Shown piece after piece: positions 1 through 8,605 of a DNA stretch of 64,000 nucleotides. The notes beneath the pieces were generated by a model. It did not search any database, was not told the DNA's origin, and was given only the letters and a program-made list of their open reading frames with translations. The stretch comes from Acidobacteria subdivision 2 bacterium RH1 MAG20. GTDB taxonomy: Bacteria > Acidobacteriota > Terriglobia > Terriglobales > Acidobacteriaceae. The stretch lies in contig NFUO01000544.1 in assembly GCA_002197545.1 (NCBI GenBank), positions 47,199 through 111,198 of the forward strand, written 5' to 3'. A program made the position numbers and the translations under genes. Position 1 is the first letter of the stretch, and every line of letters starts with the position of its first letter.

Positions 1-314
1 ACGGCCTGAACGGTATAGTCGCCGGGATCGAGATCGGCGAGCGATTTGCGTGGGTAGCCGATGGTTTTATCGTCGATGACAATGGGCTTATTGGGGGTGA
101 GGTCTTCGACATCGACACCGAAGCCCTGCGCGGAGATGTAGGTCTCTTCGAGCTGCATGCGTGGCTCGGGATCGCCCTTGGCCGCCTTCTTTGTGATGAC
201 GAGAATGAGGTGGCCTGTGAGCGGCGCGGTCACGGGGATCGTGACTTCGATGCGCTGGGCGAAAGAGGACGAGACTAAGAGAAGAGCTGTGACCAGAAGG
301 GAGACAGAACGCAT
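1..314 (-). CDS. Secreted protein of unknown function, N-terminal part only
   Basis: The reading frame starts at an ATG (312-314 on the reverse strand) and runs off the left edge of the window, so only about 104 residues are visible. It begins with a clear signal peptide (MRSVSLLVTALLLVSSSFAQ, cleavage probably after AFAQ/FAQ). The mature part is rich in beta-strand-like segments (for example IEVTIPVTAPLTGHLILVI) and may be an Ig-like or E-set domain. It follows the secreted esterase gene by 20 bp on the same strand, so the two are probably co-transcribed and both proteins act outside the cytoplasm. I do not recognise the family. A large secreted hydrolase is one possibility, but nothing visible proves it. 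Confidence 0.6.
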   Translation of the reverse strand, partial: MRSVSLLVTALLLVSSSFAQRIEVTIPVTAPLTGHLILVITKKAAKGDPEPRMQLEETYISAQGFGVDVEDLTPNKPIVIDDKTIGYPRKSLADLDPGDYTVQA

Positions 315-334
315 TTATGCCTCAGCGGGTTCGC

Positions 335-1492
335 TTATTTGGATTGAAAGAGGAGTGGCGCGAAGTGGATGAGATCGTTGCGCCAGACCATCCACGTGTG
401 CAGGCCGGGTGTTTCAAACTGCGTGACAGGCATGTCTTTGGTTTTGAGCCAGGCGATGAACTCGCGGTTGGGCTGGAGGAGCGGTTCGTCAGTGCCGCAG
501 GCTATCCAGAGAAGACGCAGGTCTGCGGTTTTGGGATTGAGCGTTGCGAGCTGGGTGGTGTAGTCAAGGTTGTGCACGGCGGAGCTGAAGCCGCCTACCC
601 AGGCGAACTGGTCGGAGTGCGCGAGGCCGATGGTGAGCGATTCGAGGCCGCCCATGGAGAGGCCGACGATGGCGCGGTCTTCGCGCTTGTGGGAGACCTT
701 GTAAGCAGACTCAACCTGGGGCATGACCTCGGTGAGCAGAGCTTTGGTGAAGAGGCTGGTGTTCTGGTCGATGGTTGCCGGCTCGTCCCAGACGTCGTGG
801 CCGCCGGTGACAAAGGACATGGCACCGTAGCCGAGAGGCATGACGACGACCATTGGCTTGATCTTTCCTTCGGCGAGGATGTTGTCGAGGATGAAGTTGG
901 CGTGGCCTACGGCCGTCCAGCCGGAGGCGTCGTCGGACCAGCCGTGCAGGAGATAGAGCACGGGGTAAGGATGTTTTGCCTTGGGGTTGTAGTTGGGCGG
1001 AGTGTAGACGTAGTAGTCGCTCTGGTTGCCAGCGAGGCCGAGGACGGTGCCGGTGGTGTAGGTATGGTGGTGGACGGTACCGTGAGGGACGTTGGTGATG
1101 TCCCAAGGCTCGGGCGTGTCGCCGGGGACGGTGACGATGTTTTCGAGGCTGATGAGGTTAGGCTTTACGCGGGTATTGATGGGATCGAGCCGGTGCTGCC
1201 TGTCGGCTTCGAAGTGGTAGCCGTACATCTCCGGGGCAAGAGGTTGGGTGGTGACGCTCCAGATGCCGCTGTCATCCTTCGTCATGGGAATAGGCTTGCC
1301 CGCGCCTTCGAGGGACAGCTCTACCGTGGTTGCGCCGGCGTCTTTGTAACGGAACGTGATGGTGTGATCGGGATTGATCTGAGTGGATTGGAAGGGTGGG
1401 GTTTGAGCAAAGGCGAGGATGGGTGAGAGTGATGCGAGGATCATGAGGGCCTGTGCGGGTTTGAGAGTGGGCAGAAGCGACCTGACATTCAT
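335..1492 (-). CDS. Secreted esterase (feruloyl-esterase/esterase-D-like alpha/beta hydrolase) with N-terminal E-set domain
   Basis: About 385 residues. A signal peptide (hydrophobic run ending ILAFAQ) is followed by an E-set/CBM48-like domain (roughly residues 35-125), then an alpha/beta-hydrolase domain with the esterase-family signature YPVLYLLHG. The nucleophile motif GLSMGG places the catalytic Ser near residue 279. A late His sits in GLHTW near residue 365, and an Asp in CGTDE is a candidate third triad member. This layout is typical of secreted acetyl-xylan/feruloyl esterases acting on plant polysaccharide esters; the substrate is inferred. The frame is open 48 bp further upstream, but the ATG at 1490-1492 puts the signal peptide close to the N terminus and is preferred. 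It leads an apparent two-gene unit with the partial secreted gene downstream. Confidence 0.85.
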   Translation of the reverse strand: MNVRSLLPTLKPAQALMILASLSPILAFAQTPPFQSTQINPDHTITFRYKDAGATTVELSLEGAGKPIPMTKDDSGIWSVTTQPLAPEMYGYHFEADRQHRLDPINTRVKPNLISLENIVTVPGDTPEPWDITNVPHGTVHHHTYTTGTVLGLAGNQSDYYVYTPPNYNPKAKHPYPVLYLLHGWSDDASGWTAVGHANFILDNILAEGKIKPMVVVMPLGYGAMSFVTGGHDVWDEPATIDQNTSLFTKALLTEVMPQVESAYKVSHKREDRAIVGLSMGGLESLTIGLAHSDQFAWVGGFSSAVHNLDYTTQLATLNPKTADLRLLWIACGTDEPLLQPNREFIAWLKTKDMPVTQFETPGLHTWMVWRNDLIHFAPLLFQSK

Positions 1493-1549
1493 ACGCGTCA
1501 GTGTAGCTGAATGTGTGGACAGGCGAACCGGACAGCGCATAATAAGGCA

Positions 1550-2602
1550 ATGCCCTTTCGCTCTGGTTTCGTCTCGATTATTGGCCGGCCTAACGCCGGT
1601 AAGTCCACTTTACTGAATGCCCTGCTGGGACAGAAGCTCGCCATTGTGACGCATAAGCCGCAGACGACGCGGACGCGGATTCATGGAGTGCTTGAGGTTC
1701 CGCTGAAGAAAAAGGCCAAGGGTGAGCCAGGACGTCCGGCGGCGCAGGTGGTGTTGGTGGATACTCCGGGGGTGCATAAGCCGGAGACGCAGCTCGACAA
1801 GCGCATGATGCAGGAGGTGCACGATGCGCTGGAATCGCGCGATGCGGTGCTGTTCATCGTGGATGTGACGCATCGGCTGGCTAAGGGTTCTGAGGGCGGA
1901 AAGACAACCGGGCGGATGGCGATGAGCGCGATGGAGGATGACTTTGCACTGTCGCTGGTGAAGAAGCTGGAGTGTCCGGTGATTCTGGTGCTGAACAAGA
2001 TTGATGCGATTCGTAAGGAAGAGCTGCTGCCGCTGATTGCTCACTGGAGTTCGCTGCATACATTTGCTGAGGTAGTGCCGGTTTCGGCGCGGAAGAAGGA
2101 AGGGCTGGAGCTGCTGCTGGATAAAATCGTGGGGCAGTTGAAGGAGGGGCAGCGCTATTTTCCGAAGAACCAGTTGACGGACCAGCCGGAGCGGTTTCTG
2201 GTGGCGGAACTGATCCGCGAGAAAATTCTGATGCTGACCGGCGAGGAGGTTCCTTATGCGACTGCTGTTGTGATTGAGCGATATGAGGAGCCGGCGTCGC
2301 TCAAGAAGATGAAGGACGGCAAACTGCCGGTAACGAAGATTGCCGCGGCGATTTACTGCGAGCGGACGGGGCAGAAGGCGATCCTGATTGGCAAGGGCGG
2401 CGAGATGCTGAAGCGAATCGGCACGGCGGCACGGAAGGACATCGAGGGGTTGCTGGGAACTCGGGTATTTCTGGAACTCTTCGTCAAGGTGCAGGAAGAG
2501 TGGCGGAGCTCGCGCGGGTTTGTAGAGGACCTGGACTGGCGGCGGCAGTTGGAGCAAATTGCGGCAAAACAATCTGCTGAAGAACATGCCGACAAGAGAT
2601 AG
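1550..2602 (+). CDS. era: GTPase Era, ribosome assembly factor
   Basis: Era binds the 3' end of 16S rRNA and helps small-subunit maturation. The G1 P-loop GRPNAGKS lies at residues 12-19, G2 KPQTTR follows, then G3 DTPG, G4 NKID and G5-like SARK. A C-terminal KH RNA-binding domain contains ILIGKGGEMLKRIG. The ATG at 1550 gives MPFRSGFVSIIG, the usual Era N terminus; the frame upstream (from 1511) overlaps the promoter region of the divergent esterase and is unlikely to be translated. At 350 residues it is longer than E. coli Era (301), because of two inserts: a basic stretch (KKKAKGEPGRP) between G2 and G3, and a Gly/Lys-rich stretch (KGSEGGKTTG) between G3 and G4. Confidence 0.96.
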   Translation: MPFRSGFVSIIGRPNAGKSTLLNALLGQKLAIVTHKPQTTRTRIHGVLEVPLKKKAKGEPGRPAAQVVLVDTPGVHKPETQLDKRMMQEVHDALESRDAVLFIVDVTHRLAKGSEGGKTTGRMAMSAMEDDFALSLVKKLECPVILVLNKIDAIRKEELLPLIAHWSSLHTFAEVVPVSARKKEGLELLLDKIVGQLKEGQRYFPKNQLTDQPERFLVAELIREKILMLTGEEVPYATAVVIERYEEPASLKKMKDGKLPVTKIAAAIYCERTGQKAILIGKGGEMLKRIGTAARKDIEGLLGTRVFLELFVKVQEEWRSSRGFVEDLDWRRQLEQIAAKQSAEEHADKR

Positions 2603-2694
2603 CCCATCCAATGATTCACCTTTATTTGAAATAGTGCCTAATTATTGGGCTGCCAGCCTTCTATATCTGTTTAATTGGCGTCTAATGTAAAACA

Positions 2695-3429
2695 ATGGAT
2701 GATTTAATGCGCTCTTCTTCAGGGCAGATTCGCCGCTTTATCTGCTCGACAATTCTTTTTGCGTTCGCAATGTCGGCAGGAACGGCGAAGCTGATTGCAC
2801 AGGCAAAGATCGATCCCACACTGCCAAACGAGCCGCTCTATCATAAGCGAACATTGTTGCTCTTTCCGGGTTACGAGACGGTGCATCAGATTGATGGAAC
2901 TGTCGCTCCGCTGAAGGTTCGCCAGAAGTATGAACTGGCCTATCGGAAGACGGTTGACATTTCCTTCCCGGCACAGGCGGCTCTCTTCGCGCTTGCCTCT
3001 CAGCCGGGCTTTTACGGCCCGCAATATGGAGCAGGCGCAGGGCCATATGCTGAGCGGGTCGGTTACTACGCTGCCAGCATCGCCTCCAGCAATCTGTTTG
3101 CAGATGGCCTGATGCCCTCACTGCTTCATCAAGATCCACGATACTTCCGCAAAGGAAGCGGTTCCATCGCATCCCGTACCTGGTGGGCGCTTCGCAGTGA
3201 ATTTATCTGCGAAGGCGATAACGGACGTGAGGCGATCAACGGTTCCAAGATCGTCGGGTATGCCATGTCGACCGCATTAACAGGAGCTTATGGTCCCAAT
3301 GGGCCTGAAGGCGCTGGAAAGACGGCGGAGAGTTACGGAGTGAAGTTTGGCGTCAACTTTGTCGCCAATATGTTCCGTGAATTTGGCGGCACGAGTGAGC
3401 GGGAAGGCGATTCTCACCTCACTAAATAG
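2695..3429 (+). CDS. Conserved-looking secreted protein of unknown function
   Basis: 244 residues. An N-terminal hydrophobic stretch (ICSTILFAFAMSAGTAKLIAQ) looks like a signal peptide. The mature region has several Gly/Ala/Tyr-rich segments (GFYGPQYGAGAGPYAERVGYYAASIASSNLFADGL is one, interrupted by small residues) and a motif LLHQDPRYF. I recall similar short proteins as common unknowns in Acidobacteria, but cannot name a family. The start is uncertain: ATG at 2695 or 2707, neither with a good ribosome-binding site. It stands alone between era and the convergent ntrX-like gene, whose stop lies 5 bp away. Confidence 0.7.
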   Translation: MDDLMRSSSGQIRRFICSTILFAFAMSAGTAKLIAQAKIDPTLPNEPLYHKRTLLLFPGYETVHQIDGTVAPLKVRQKYELAYRKTVDISFPAQAALFALASQPGFYGPQYGAGAGPYAERVGYYAASIASSNLFADGLMPSLLHQDPRYFRKGSGSIASRTWWALRSEFICEGDNGREAINGSKIVGYAMSTALTGAYGPNGPEGAGKTAESYGVKFGVNFVANMFREFGGTSEREGDSHLTK

Positions 3430-3434
3430 GCTGT

Positions 3435-4829
3435 TTATGGTTCCTTGATACTCACGCCGAGCGTCTTCATCTTGCGGTAGAGGTGGCTGCGTTCGAGGCC
3501 GAGAGATTCGGCGGTGCGGCTTACGTTGCCGTGGTTTTCGTCCAGCTTCTTCAAGATATAGTCGCGCTCGTAGGCCTCGCGGGCTTCGAGGAGTGAAGCG
3601 AACTCTTCTCCGCGTGTATTGATGCGGCCAGATTCGGTGAGCTTACCGGGACCTCGGTAGACGAGCATGGGCAGGTGCTTGCGCTCGATGCGCTGGCTCT
3701 TCGGGTTGAGGATCAGGACGCGCTCAACCAGGTTGCGCAGCTCGCGGACGTTGCCGGGCCAGTGATACTGGCGAAGCGCAGCGAGGGCGTCTTCGGTCAT
3801 CTCGACGTGAGGGCGGCCGTACTGCTGGCCGAACTCCTGCAGGAATTCCTTAACCAGCAGCGGGATGTCCTCCTTACGGTCACGCAATGGCGGGACGAAG
3901 AAGGGGATGACGTTGAGGCGGTAGAAGAGGTCTTCGCGAAAGTTGCCCCGGGCGATCTCCTCTTCGAGGTCTTTGTTGGTCGCAGCGATGACGCGGACAT
4001 CGACGTGGATGGGATGCGAAGCGCCAACAGGGAGGAAGCGCTGTTCGTCCAATGCACGAAGGACCTTGGCCTGCGTCTTGAGGCTCATGTCGCCTACTTC
4101 GTCGAGGAAGAGGGTTCCCCCGTCGGCACGTTCAAATGTCCCGCGTTTTTCCTGCGGGCCGTTGGTTCCGGCGGGGACGGCTCCGTGACGATAGCCGAAG
4201 AGTTCGCTTTCGATGTAGTCCTCGGGGATGGCGGCGCAATTCAGTTCGACGAAGGGGCGCTCTTTACGCAGGCTTTCGGCGTGCATGGCGCGACCGATAA
4301 GCTCTTTGCCGGTGCCGGATTCGCCGAAGATAAGGACGCGGCCATTGGTGGGAGCCATCAGCTTGATCTGTTGGCGGAGAGCCTTCATAGGCACGCTCTG
4401 CCCGGTGACAGTTCCCTTCACCGCTAACTGGCGCGAGAACTCGGCGTTGTCTTCGCGCATCTGCCGGGCCTTCATCGCGTTCTTCAGCACGATGAGGGTG
4501 CGGTCGAGCGAGAGCGGCTTTTCGAGAAAGTCGTAAGCTCCGAGTTTGGTGGCGCGGACGGCAGCTTCGATGGTTCCATGACCGCTGATGATGACGACCT
4601 CAGGGACGTTGGCGCTGTCGAGAGAGCGAATCTCGGCGAGGGCTTCGAGACCGTCGCGGTCGGGCAACCAGATGTCGAGCAGGACGACATCGTACGCAGC
4701 GTCGCGGAGCAGTTCGAGCGCCTCGGCTGCGGTTGCGCTCGTGGTGACGAGGTAGCCCTCTTCGCGCAGAATACTCTCGAGCGATTCTCGTATCTCGGCT
4801 TCGTCGTCGACGATGAGGACGTGATTCAA
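3435..4829 (-). CDS. NtrX-like response regulator (REC-AAA+-HTH) lacking a normal GAFTGA loop
   Basis: 464 residues. REC domain: phosphoacceptor Asp52 in LLDIWLPD, and Lys104 in EKP. AAA+ sigma-54-activator domain: Walker A GESGTGKE near 169-176, Walker B GTLFLDEVGDM near 239-248, arginine-finger region REDLFYRLNV. The C-terminal Fis-type helix-turn-helix is GNVSRTAESLGLERSHLYRKM. The loop that should read GAFTGA reads GAVPAG (residues 216-221), losing the Phe/Thr residues that contact sigma-54, so direct sigma-54 activation is doubtful. The gene overlaps the NtrY-like kinase by 4 bp (ATGA) and is translationally coupled to it. The pair would classically sense nitrogen or redox state; the signal here is unknown. 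Confidence 0.9.
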   Translation of the reverse strand: MNHVLIVDDEAEIRESLESILREEGYLVTTSATAAEALELLRDAAYDVVLLDIWLPDRDGLEALAEIRSLDSANVPEVVIISGHGTIEAAVRATKLGAYDFLEKPLSLDRTLIVLKNAMKARQMREDNAEFSRQLAVKGTVTGQSVPMKALRQQIKLMAPTNGRVLIFGESGTGKELIGRAMHAESLRKERPFVELNCAAIPEDYIESELFGYRHGAVPAGTNGPQEKRGTFERADGGTLFLDEVGDMSLKTQAKVLRALDEQRFLPVGASHPIHVDVRVIAATNKDLEEEIARGNFREDLFYRLNVIPFFVPPLRDRKEDIPLLVKEFLQEFGQQYGRPHVEMTEDALAALRQYHWPGNVRELRNLVERVLILNPKSQRIERKHLPMLVYRGPGKLTESGRINTRGEEFASLLEAREAYERDYILKKLDENHGNVSRTAESLGLERSHLYRKMKTLGVSIKEP

Positions 4830-7324
4830 GTGGGGCCTCCGTGGCCGTTGGTCGTCGCGCTGGGCAGTTCGAGTTCGCTGTCGGTGGTGGCTGCCGCTCT
4901 CAGTTCGATGGTGAATTTAGCTCCGGCGGGAAAGTTCTTTTCGGCGCGAATGGTTCCCTGATGCTCCTGAATGATCTTTGCGGCAATCGCGAGGCCGAGG
5001 CCGGTGCCGCGCTGCTTGGTGGAGAAGTAAGGGAGGAAGAGGCGTTCGCGCATCTCGTCGGTGAGGCCGGTGCCGGTGTCGGCGATGGAAAGTTCTATCA
5101 TCCCATTTTCAAGCTGGGCCGTGCCAATGCGAAGCTCGCGGAGAAGGCTCTGCTGCATGGCTTCGACGGCGTTGTCGATGAGGTTGCCAAGAGCGCGTTT
5201 GAGCGCTTCGGGATCGGCCATCACAAGCGGAAGGCCGGAGGGCATATTCTTTACGACCGTGATGTTCTGCATACGGCCCGCAAAGAGGGCCAGCGCATTT
5301 TCGACGATGGTGTTGAGATCGGCAGGACGGGGTCGTGCCGTGGGAAATTCGGCCAGCGCGGCAAACTGATCGACGAGCGACCTCATGCTCTCGACCGAAG
5401 AACTGATGACCTCGCTGCAGCGGCGGATGACTGCAGGCGACGGCGACTCAATGTTGTGGCCGGTGAGCGTCGTTGCCAGACGGTCGATATGGCGGTGAAT
5501 CTGCTCAGCGCTGAGGCTGATGGGGGTGAGCGGATTTTTAATCTCGTGGGCCACGCGGCGGGCCACCTCCTTCCATGCGGACTGCTTCTGGGCGCGGAGG
5601 AGTTCGGTCGCGTTCTCGAGCACAAGGACGTAGCCGCGATGTTCGCGGCTCATGCGGCCGGTCTTGCCGGGGGTTTCGAGAAGGGCGACGGTGGCAAGCA
5701 GGTTCAGACTGCCGCCAAACCTGTCGTTGCCGATGCTGGCGATTTCAATCTCGCCGGAGGCGGACCCCATGCGGTGGCTGCGCTTGATGAGATGATCGAT
5801 GACATCGGCGACCTCCGGAGGGAAGACCTCTTCGATGACGCGACCAAGGAAGGGGCGCTGTCCACCGGGGTCCATCATCTCGCTGAGAGCGCGGTTGGTG
5901 AGGACGATGCGACGGTCTGCGTCGAGGGTGGCAACGCCGTTGGGGATGGTCTCGAGCATGGTCTCGAGTTCACCGCGGCGGGCTTCGAGGGCGGCGTTGG
6001 CGGCGCTGAGCTGCACGGTGGAGTGCTCGACGGCGCGGCGGCTGCCTTCAAGGTCGGCGGCCATGTGATTGAAGCTGCGGACAAGTTCGCCCAGCTCCTC
6101 GGTGGAGCTTTCATCGACGCGGTGAGCATAATCTCCCGCGGCGATGGCTTCCATGGCATCGCCCAGCGCCTCCACCGGTCTGGTGACCTGCTTGGCAATG
6201 TGCAACGCAATCCAACTGGAGGCAAAGAGTGCGAGGATCGTCATCATGAACAGGAGGCTCATATAGAGACTTCTGATCTGGCGACGCTCGCGGAAGAGGA
6301 CCCAGTAGGCATTGGCCTCCTTGCGGAGACGTGCCATGGTTGCCGCCATGCCAAATGGCATCGGCAGTCCGACAACAACGGTATTGCCCTGCTGGACGGT
6401 GGTCGCGGCGAGCGCATAGTCCGTCTGGCCGAGCGAAAAGACGGGCGAGTCGCTGCGCTGGGCGGCGGCTAGGATGGCTGCATCGGTAGGATCGGTTGGT
6501 GACGAGGGAGGAGGCGCGTGAGTGTTTGCCGTGGCGCTATCTTCATCGATGGCCGGCTCAGACAACCAGGGTTTTACCTCGGCGGTAGCGCCATCCCGCT
6601 GCGGCATGTGGAAGGCGGCCACGGCGCCGCCTTCGCGGTAGACGATGGCGAACCCATTCTGCAACGTAATCTCATGCTGGCGCAGCACACGATCGATGGC
6701 CTCACGGTTTTGATGGGATGCAGGCACCCCATCTTGTGTTGCTTGAGGGGAAGCAGGATGCGCCGATGCATGGCGTGGTTTGCGCCCCCGGTTGCGTCCG
6801 GCAGGTGGCCTTGCAGGCTTCGGCTCCGGGGCAGCCGTGGCTCCGGAAAGGCTCGATGCAATGGAATCTGCCTCGACGCGAGCATTGGCCGTGGTGTATT
6901 GGGCAAGCGCGAGGGCCATGCGATTGCTATCGTCGCGCATCTGCGTCACCGGCTGCGAGAACCAGCGGTCCACAGCACGGTTCATCAGGAGATAGCTGAA
7001 GGCGAACATGAAGGCGATAGGAAGGAAGCTCACCAGCACAGCGCCCCAGAGCATTCGCGTGCGCAGGCGCGCTCCCATCACGCGGCTGCGCTGGTCCGCG
7101 TAGAGCTTGAGCATGTTGCGGACCAGCAGGACCAGCACGACGACGAAGAGCAGAAACGCGACGACCGACAGGCCCGTGAACATGAAGATCTGTTCGAGGT
7201 TCGCGGGGTGTGGCAGCCGCGGATTATTGAAGGCGTTGAGCGTGTTGAGGGCCACGAGGAGAACAAGGAAGCATGCACCAAGGGCGATGATCAAGATCTT
7301 TCGCCGGTTTGGATTGGTGGGCAT
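4826..7324 (-). CDS. NtrY-like membrane sensor histidine kinase
   Basis: 832 residues. Two N-terminal membrane helices (about 10-30 and 47-68) and a third near 90-117 precede a roughly 200-residue extracytoplasmic region. That region contains a Pro/Arg/His-rich low-complexity stretch (about 165-205). Then come a membrane helix near 350-370, a HAMP domain (HIAKQVTRPVEALGDAM), a PAS-like domain, the phosphoacceptor H-box ARRVAHEIKNPLTPI near residue 590, and an HATPase with GTGTGL and GTGLGLAIAAKI. This is the NtrY order. The stop overlaps the start of the NtrX-like regulator, its evident partner. Alanine dehydrogenase lies 61 bp upstream on the same strand, which hints at nitrogen metabolism (inference). 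Confidence 0.92.
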   Translation of the reverse strand: MPTNPNRRKILIIALGACFLVLLVALNTLNAFNNPRLPHPANLEQIFMFTGLSVVAFLLFVVVLVLLVRNMLKLYADQRSRVMGARLRTRMLWGAVLVSFLPIAFMFAFSYLLMNRAVDRWFSQPVTQMRDDSNRMALALAQYTTANARVEADSIASSLSGATAAPEPKPARPPAGRNRGRKPRHASAHPASPQATQDGVPASHQNREAIDRVLRQHEITLQNGFAIVYREGGAVAAFHMPQRDGATAEVKPWLSEPAIDEDSATANTHAPPPSSPTDPTDAAILAAAQRSDSPVFSLGQTDYALAATTVQQGNTVVVGLPMPFGMAATMARLRKEANAYWVLFRERRQIRSLYMSLLFMMTILALFASSWIALHIAKQVTRPVEALGDAMEAIAAGDYAHRVDESSTEELGELVRSFNHMAADLEGSRRAVEHSTVQLSAANAALEARRGELETMLETIPNGVATLDADRRIVLTNRALSEMMDPGGQRPFLGRVIEEVFPPEVADVIDHLIKRSHRMGSASGEIEIASIGNDRFGGSLNLLATVALLETPGKTGRMSREHRGYVLVLENATELLRAQKQSAWKEVARRVAHEIKNPLTPISLSAEQIHRHIDRLATTLTGHNIESPSPAVIRRCSEVISSSVESMRSLVDQFAALAEFPTARPRPADLNTIVENALALFAGRMQNITVVKNMPSGLPLVMADPEALKRALGNLIDNAVEAMQQSLLRELRIGTAQLENGMIELSIADTGTGLTDEMRERLFLPYFSTKQRGTGLGLAIAAKIIQEHQGTIRAEKNFPAGAKFTIELRAAATTDSELELPSATTNGHGGPT

Positions 7325-7385
7325 CGCCGTGCTCTCCTCCGTGACCCGATTATAGGGAGCGGATACGCTTACATCTTCTGTGAAG

Positions 7386-8501
7386 CTAGTTCACAAGCGT
7401 CGCCACAGGCTGCCAGTCACGCTTCTGGGCGGCAGCCACGGCGGCGTAGGTAATGATGCCGTTATAGGTGTTGACGCCTTCCGCAATCCCCTTGTCTTCA
7501 GTCATGGCGGCCTTCGCTCCCAGGCGTGCGATCTTCAGCACGTAAGGAAAGGTTGCATTGGTGAGAGCAAGCGTGGAGGTGTTCGGAACCGCGGCAGGCA
7601 TATTGGTGACGCAGTAATGGACGACTCCATTCACTTCGTACGACGGGTTGCTGTGCGTGGTGGGATGCGCGGTTTCGATGCAGCCGCCCTGGTCGATAGC
7701 AACATCGACAATCACCGCGCCCTTCTTCATCTTTTCGACCATGGCGCGGGTAACGATCTTGGGAGCCGCCGCGCCGGGAATCAGCACGCCGCCGATCACC
7801 AGGTCGGCCTCGCAGACGGCGTGCTCGATGTTGTAGCTGTTGGAGGCAACGGTGAAGACGCGGCCGTTGAAGATGTCGTCCAGCTCACGAAGACGGTTGA
7901 GGTTCAGGTCGATCAGCGTGACCTTTGCGCCCATGCCGAGGGCGATCTTCGCGGCGTTGGTCCCGACGATGCCGCCGCCAATGACGCAGACATTCCCGGG
8001 AGGGACACCTGGAACGCCGCCAAGCAGAACTCCGCGACCGCCATGCTCTTTTTCAAGATAGGCCGCGCCTACCTGAACGGACATGCGTCCGGCGACCTCG
8101 CTCATGGGCGTGAGCAGCGGCAGACCTCCGGTGCGGTCGCGCACGGTCTCGTAGGCGATGCCGGTGACCTTGTTCGTCAGCAGGGCTTCGGTAAGGTCGG
8201 GAACAGGGGCAAGGTGCAGATAGGTGAAAAGGACGAGCCCTTCGCGGAAGTGTTTGTATTCTTTTTCGACGGGCTCTTTGACCTTGACGACCATCTCGGC
8301 GAGCCGCCAGACATCGTGTGCTGAGCCGACAATTTCGGCCCCGGCAGCCTGATACTCGTCGTCGGGCATGGCTGAGAGAGAGCCTGCGTTATGTTCAACC
8401 AGCACCTTGTGTCCGGCTTCTACCAGAGCTTTTATGCCCGCAGGTGTTACCCCTACGCGGCTCTCGTGGTCCTTTACTTCCTTAGGTACACCAATAATCA
8501 T
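7386..8501 (-). CDS. ald: Alanine dehydrogenase (NAD+)
   Basis: Interconverts L-alanine and pyruvate plus ammonia with NAD(H), linking nitrogen and carbon metabolism. 371 residues, the same length as well-studied bacterial Ald. N terminus [17 protein letters not shown] carries the substrate-binding Arg/Lys region. The Rossmann fold has [26 protein letters not shown]. The motif [26 protein letters not shown] segment ([14 protein letters not shown]) is typical. Two adjacent ATG codons occur; the second (8499-8501) lies 5 nt behind GGAGG and is preferred over 8504. It is upstream of the ntrY/ntrX-like pair on the same strand (61 bp gap) and divergent from the acyltransferase. Confidence 0.95.
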   Translation of the reverse strand: MIIGVPKEVKDHESRVGVTPAGIKALVEAGHKVLVEHNAGSLSAMPDDEYQAAGAEIVGSAHDVWRLAEMVVKVKEPVEKEYKHFREGLVLFTYLHLAPVPDLTEALLTNKVTGIAYETVRDRTGGLPLLTPMSEVAGRMSVQVGAAYLEKEHGGRGVLLGGVPGVPPGNVCVIGGGIVGTNAAKIALGMGAKVTLIDLNLNRLRELDDIFNGRVFTVASNSYNIEHAVCEADLVIGGVLIPGAAAPKIVTRAMVEKMKKGAVIVDVAIDQGGCIETAHPTTHSNPSYEVNGVVHYCVTNMPAAVPNTSTLALTNATFPYVLKIARLGAKAAMTEDKGIAEGVNTYNGIITYAAVAAAQKRDWQPVATLVN

Positions 8502-8605
8502 CATTGCCTCCACATACGCTTTTGATTGTATCCACGTCATATCCCGATCACATATTTGTCCCTGAGTTCCCGTACACTACACGAAGGCATCATCGAAACC
8601 TCCCC

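Noticed and set aside
317..1426. Long open frame opposite the esterase gene
   Set aside because: It is the shadow of a GC-rich coding strand, with low-complexity Val/Gly/Asp-rich residues and no family motif; the minus-strand esterase has signal peptide and triad.
4841..6472. Very long plus-strand frame (543 codons) opposite the NtrY-like kinase
   Set aside because: The kinase on the minus strand has every expected domain; the antisense frame is Gly/Ala/Glu-rich without domains and arises from codon bias.
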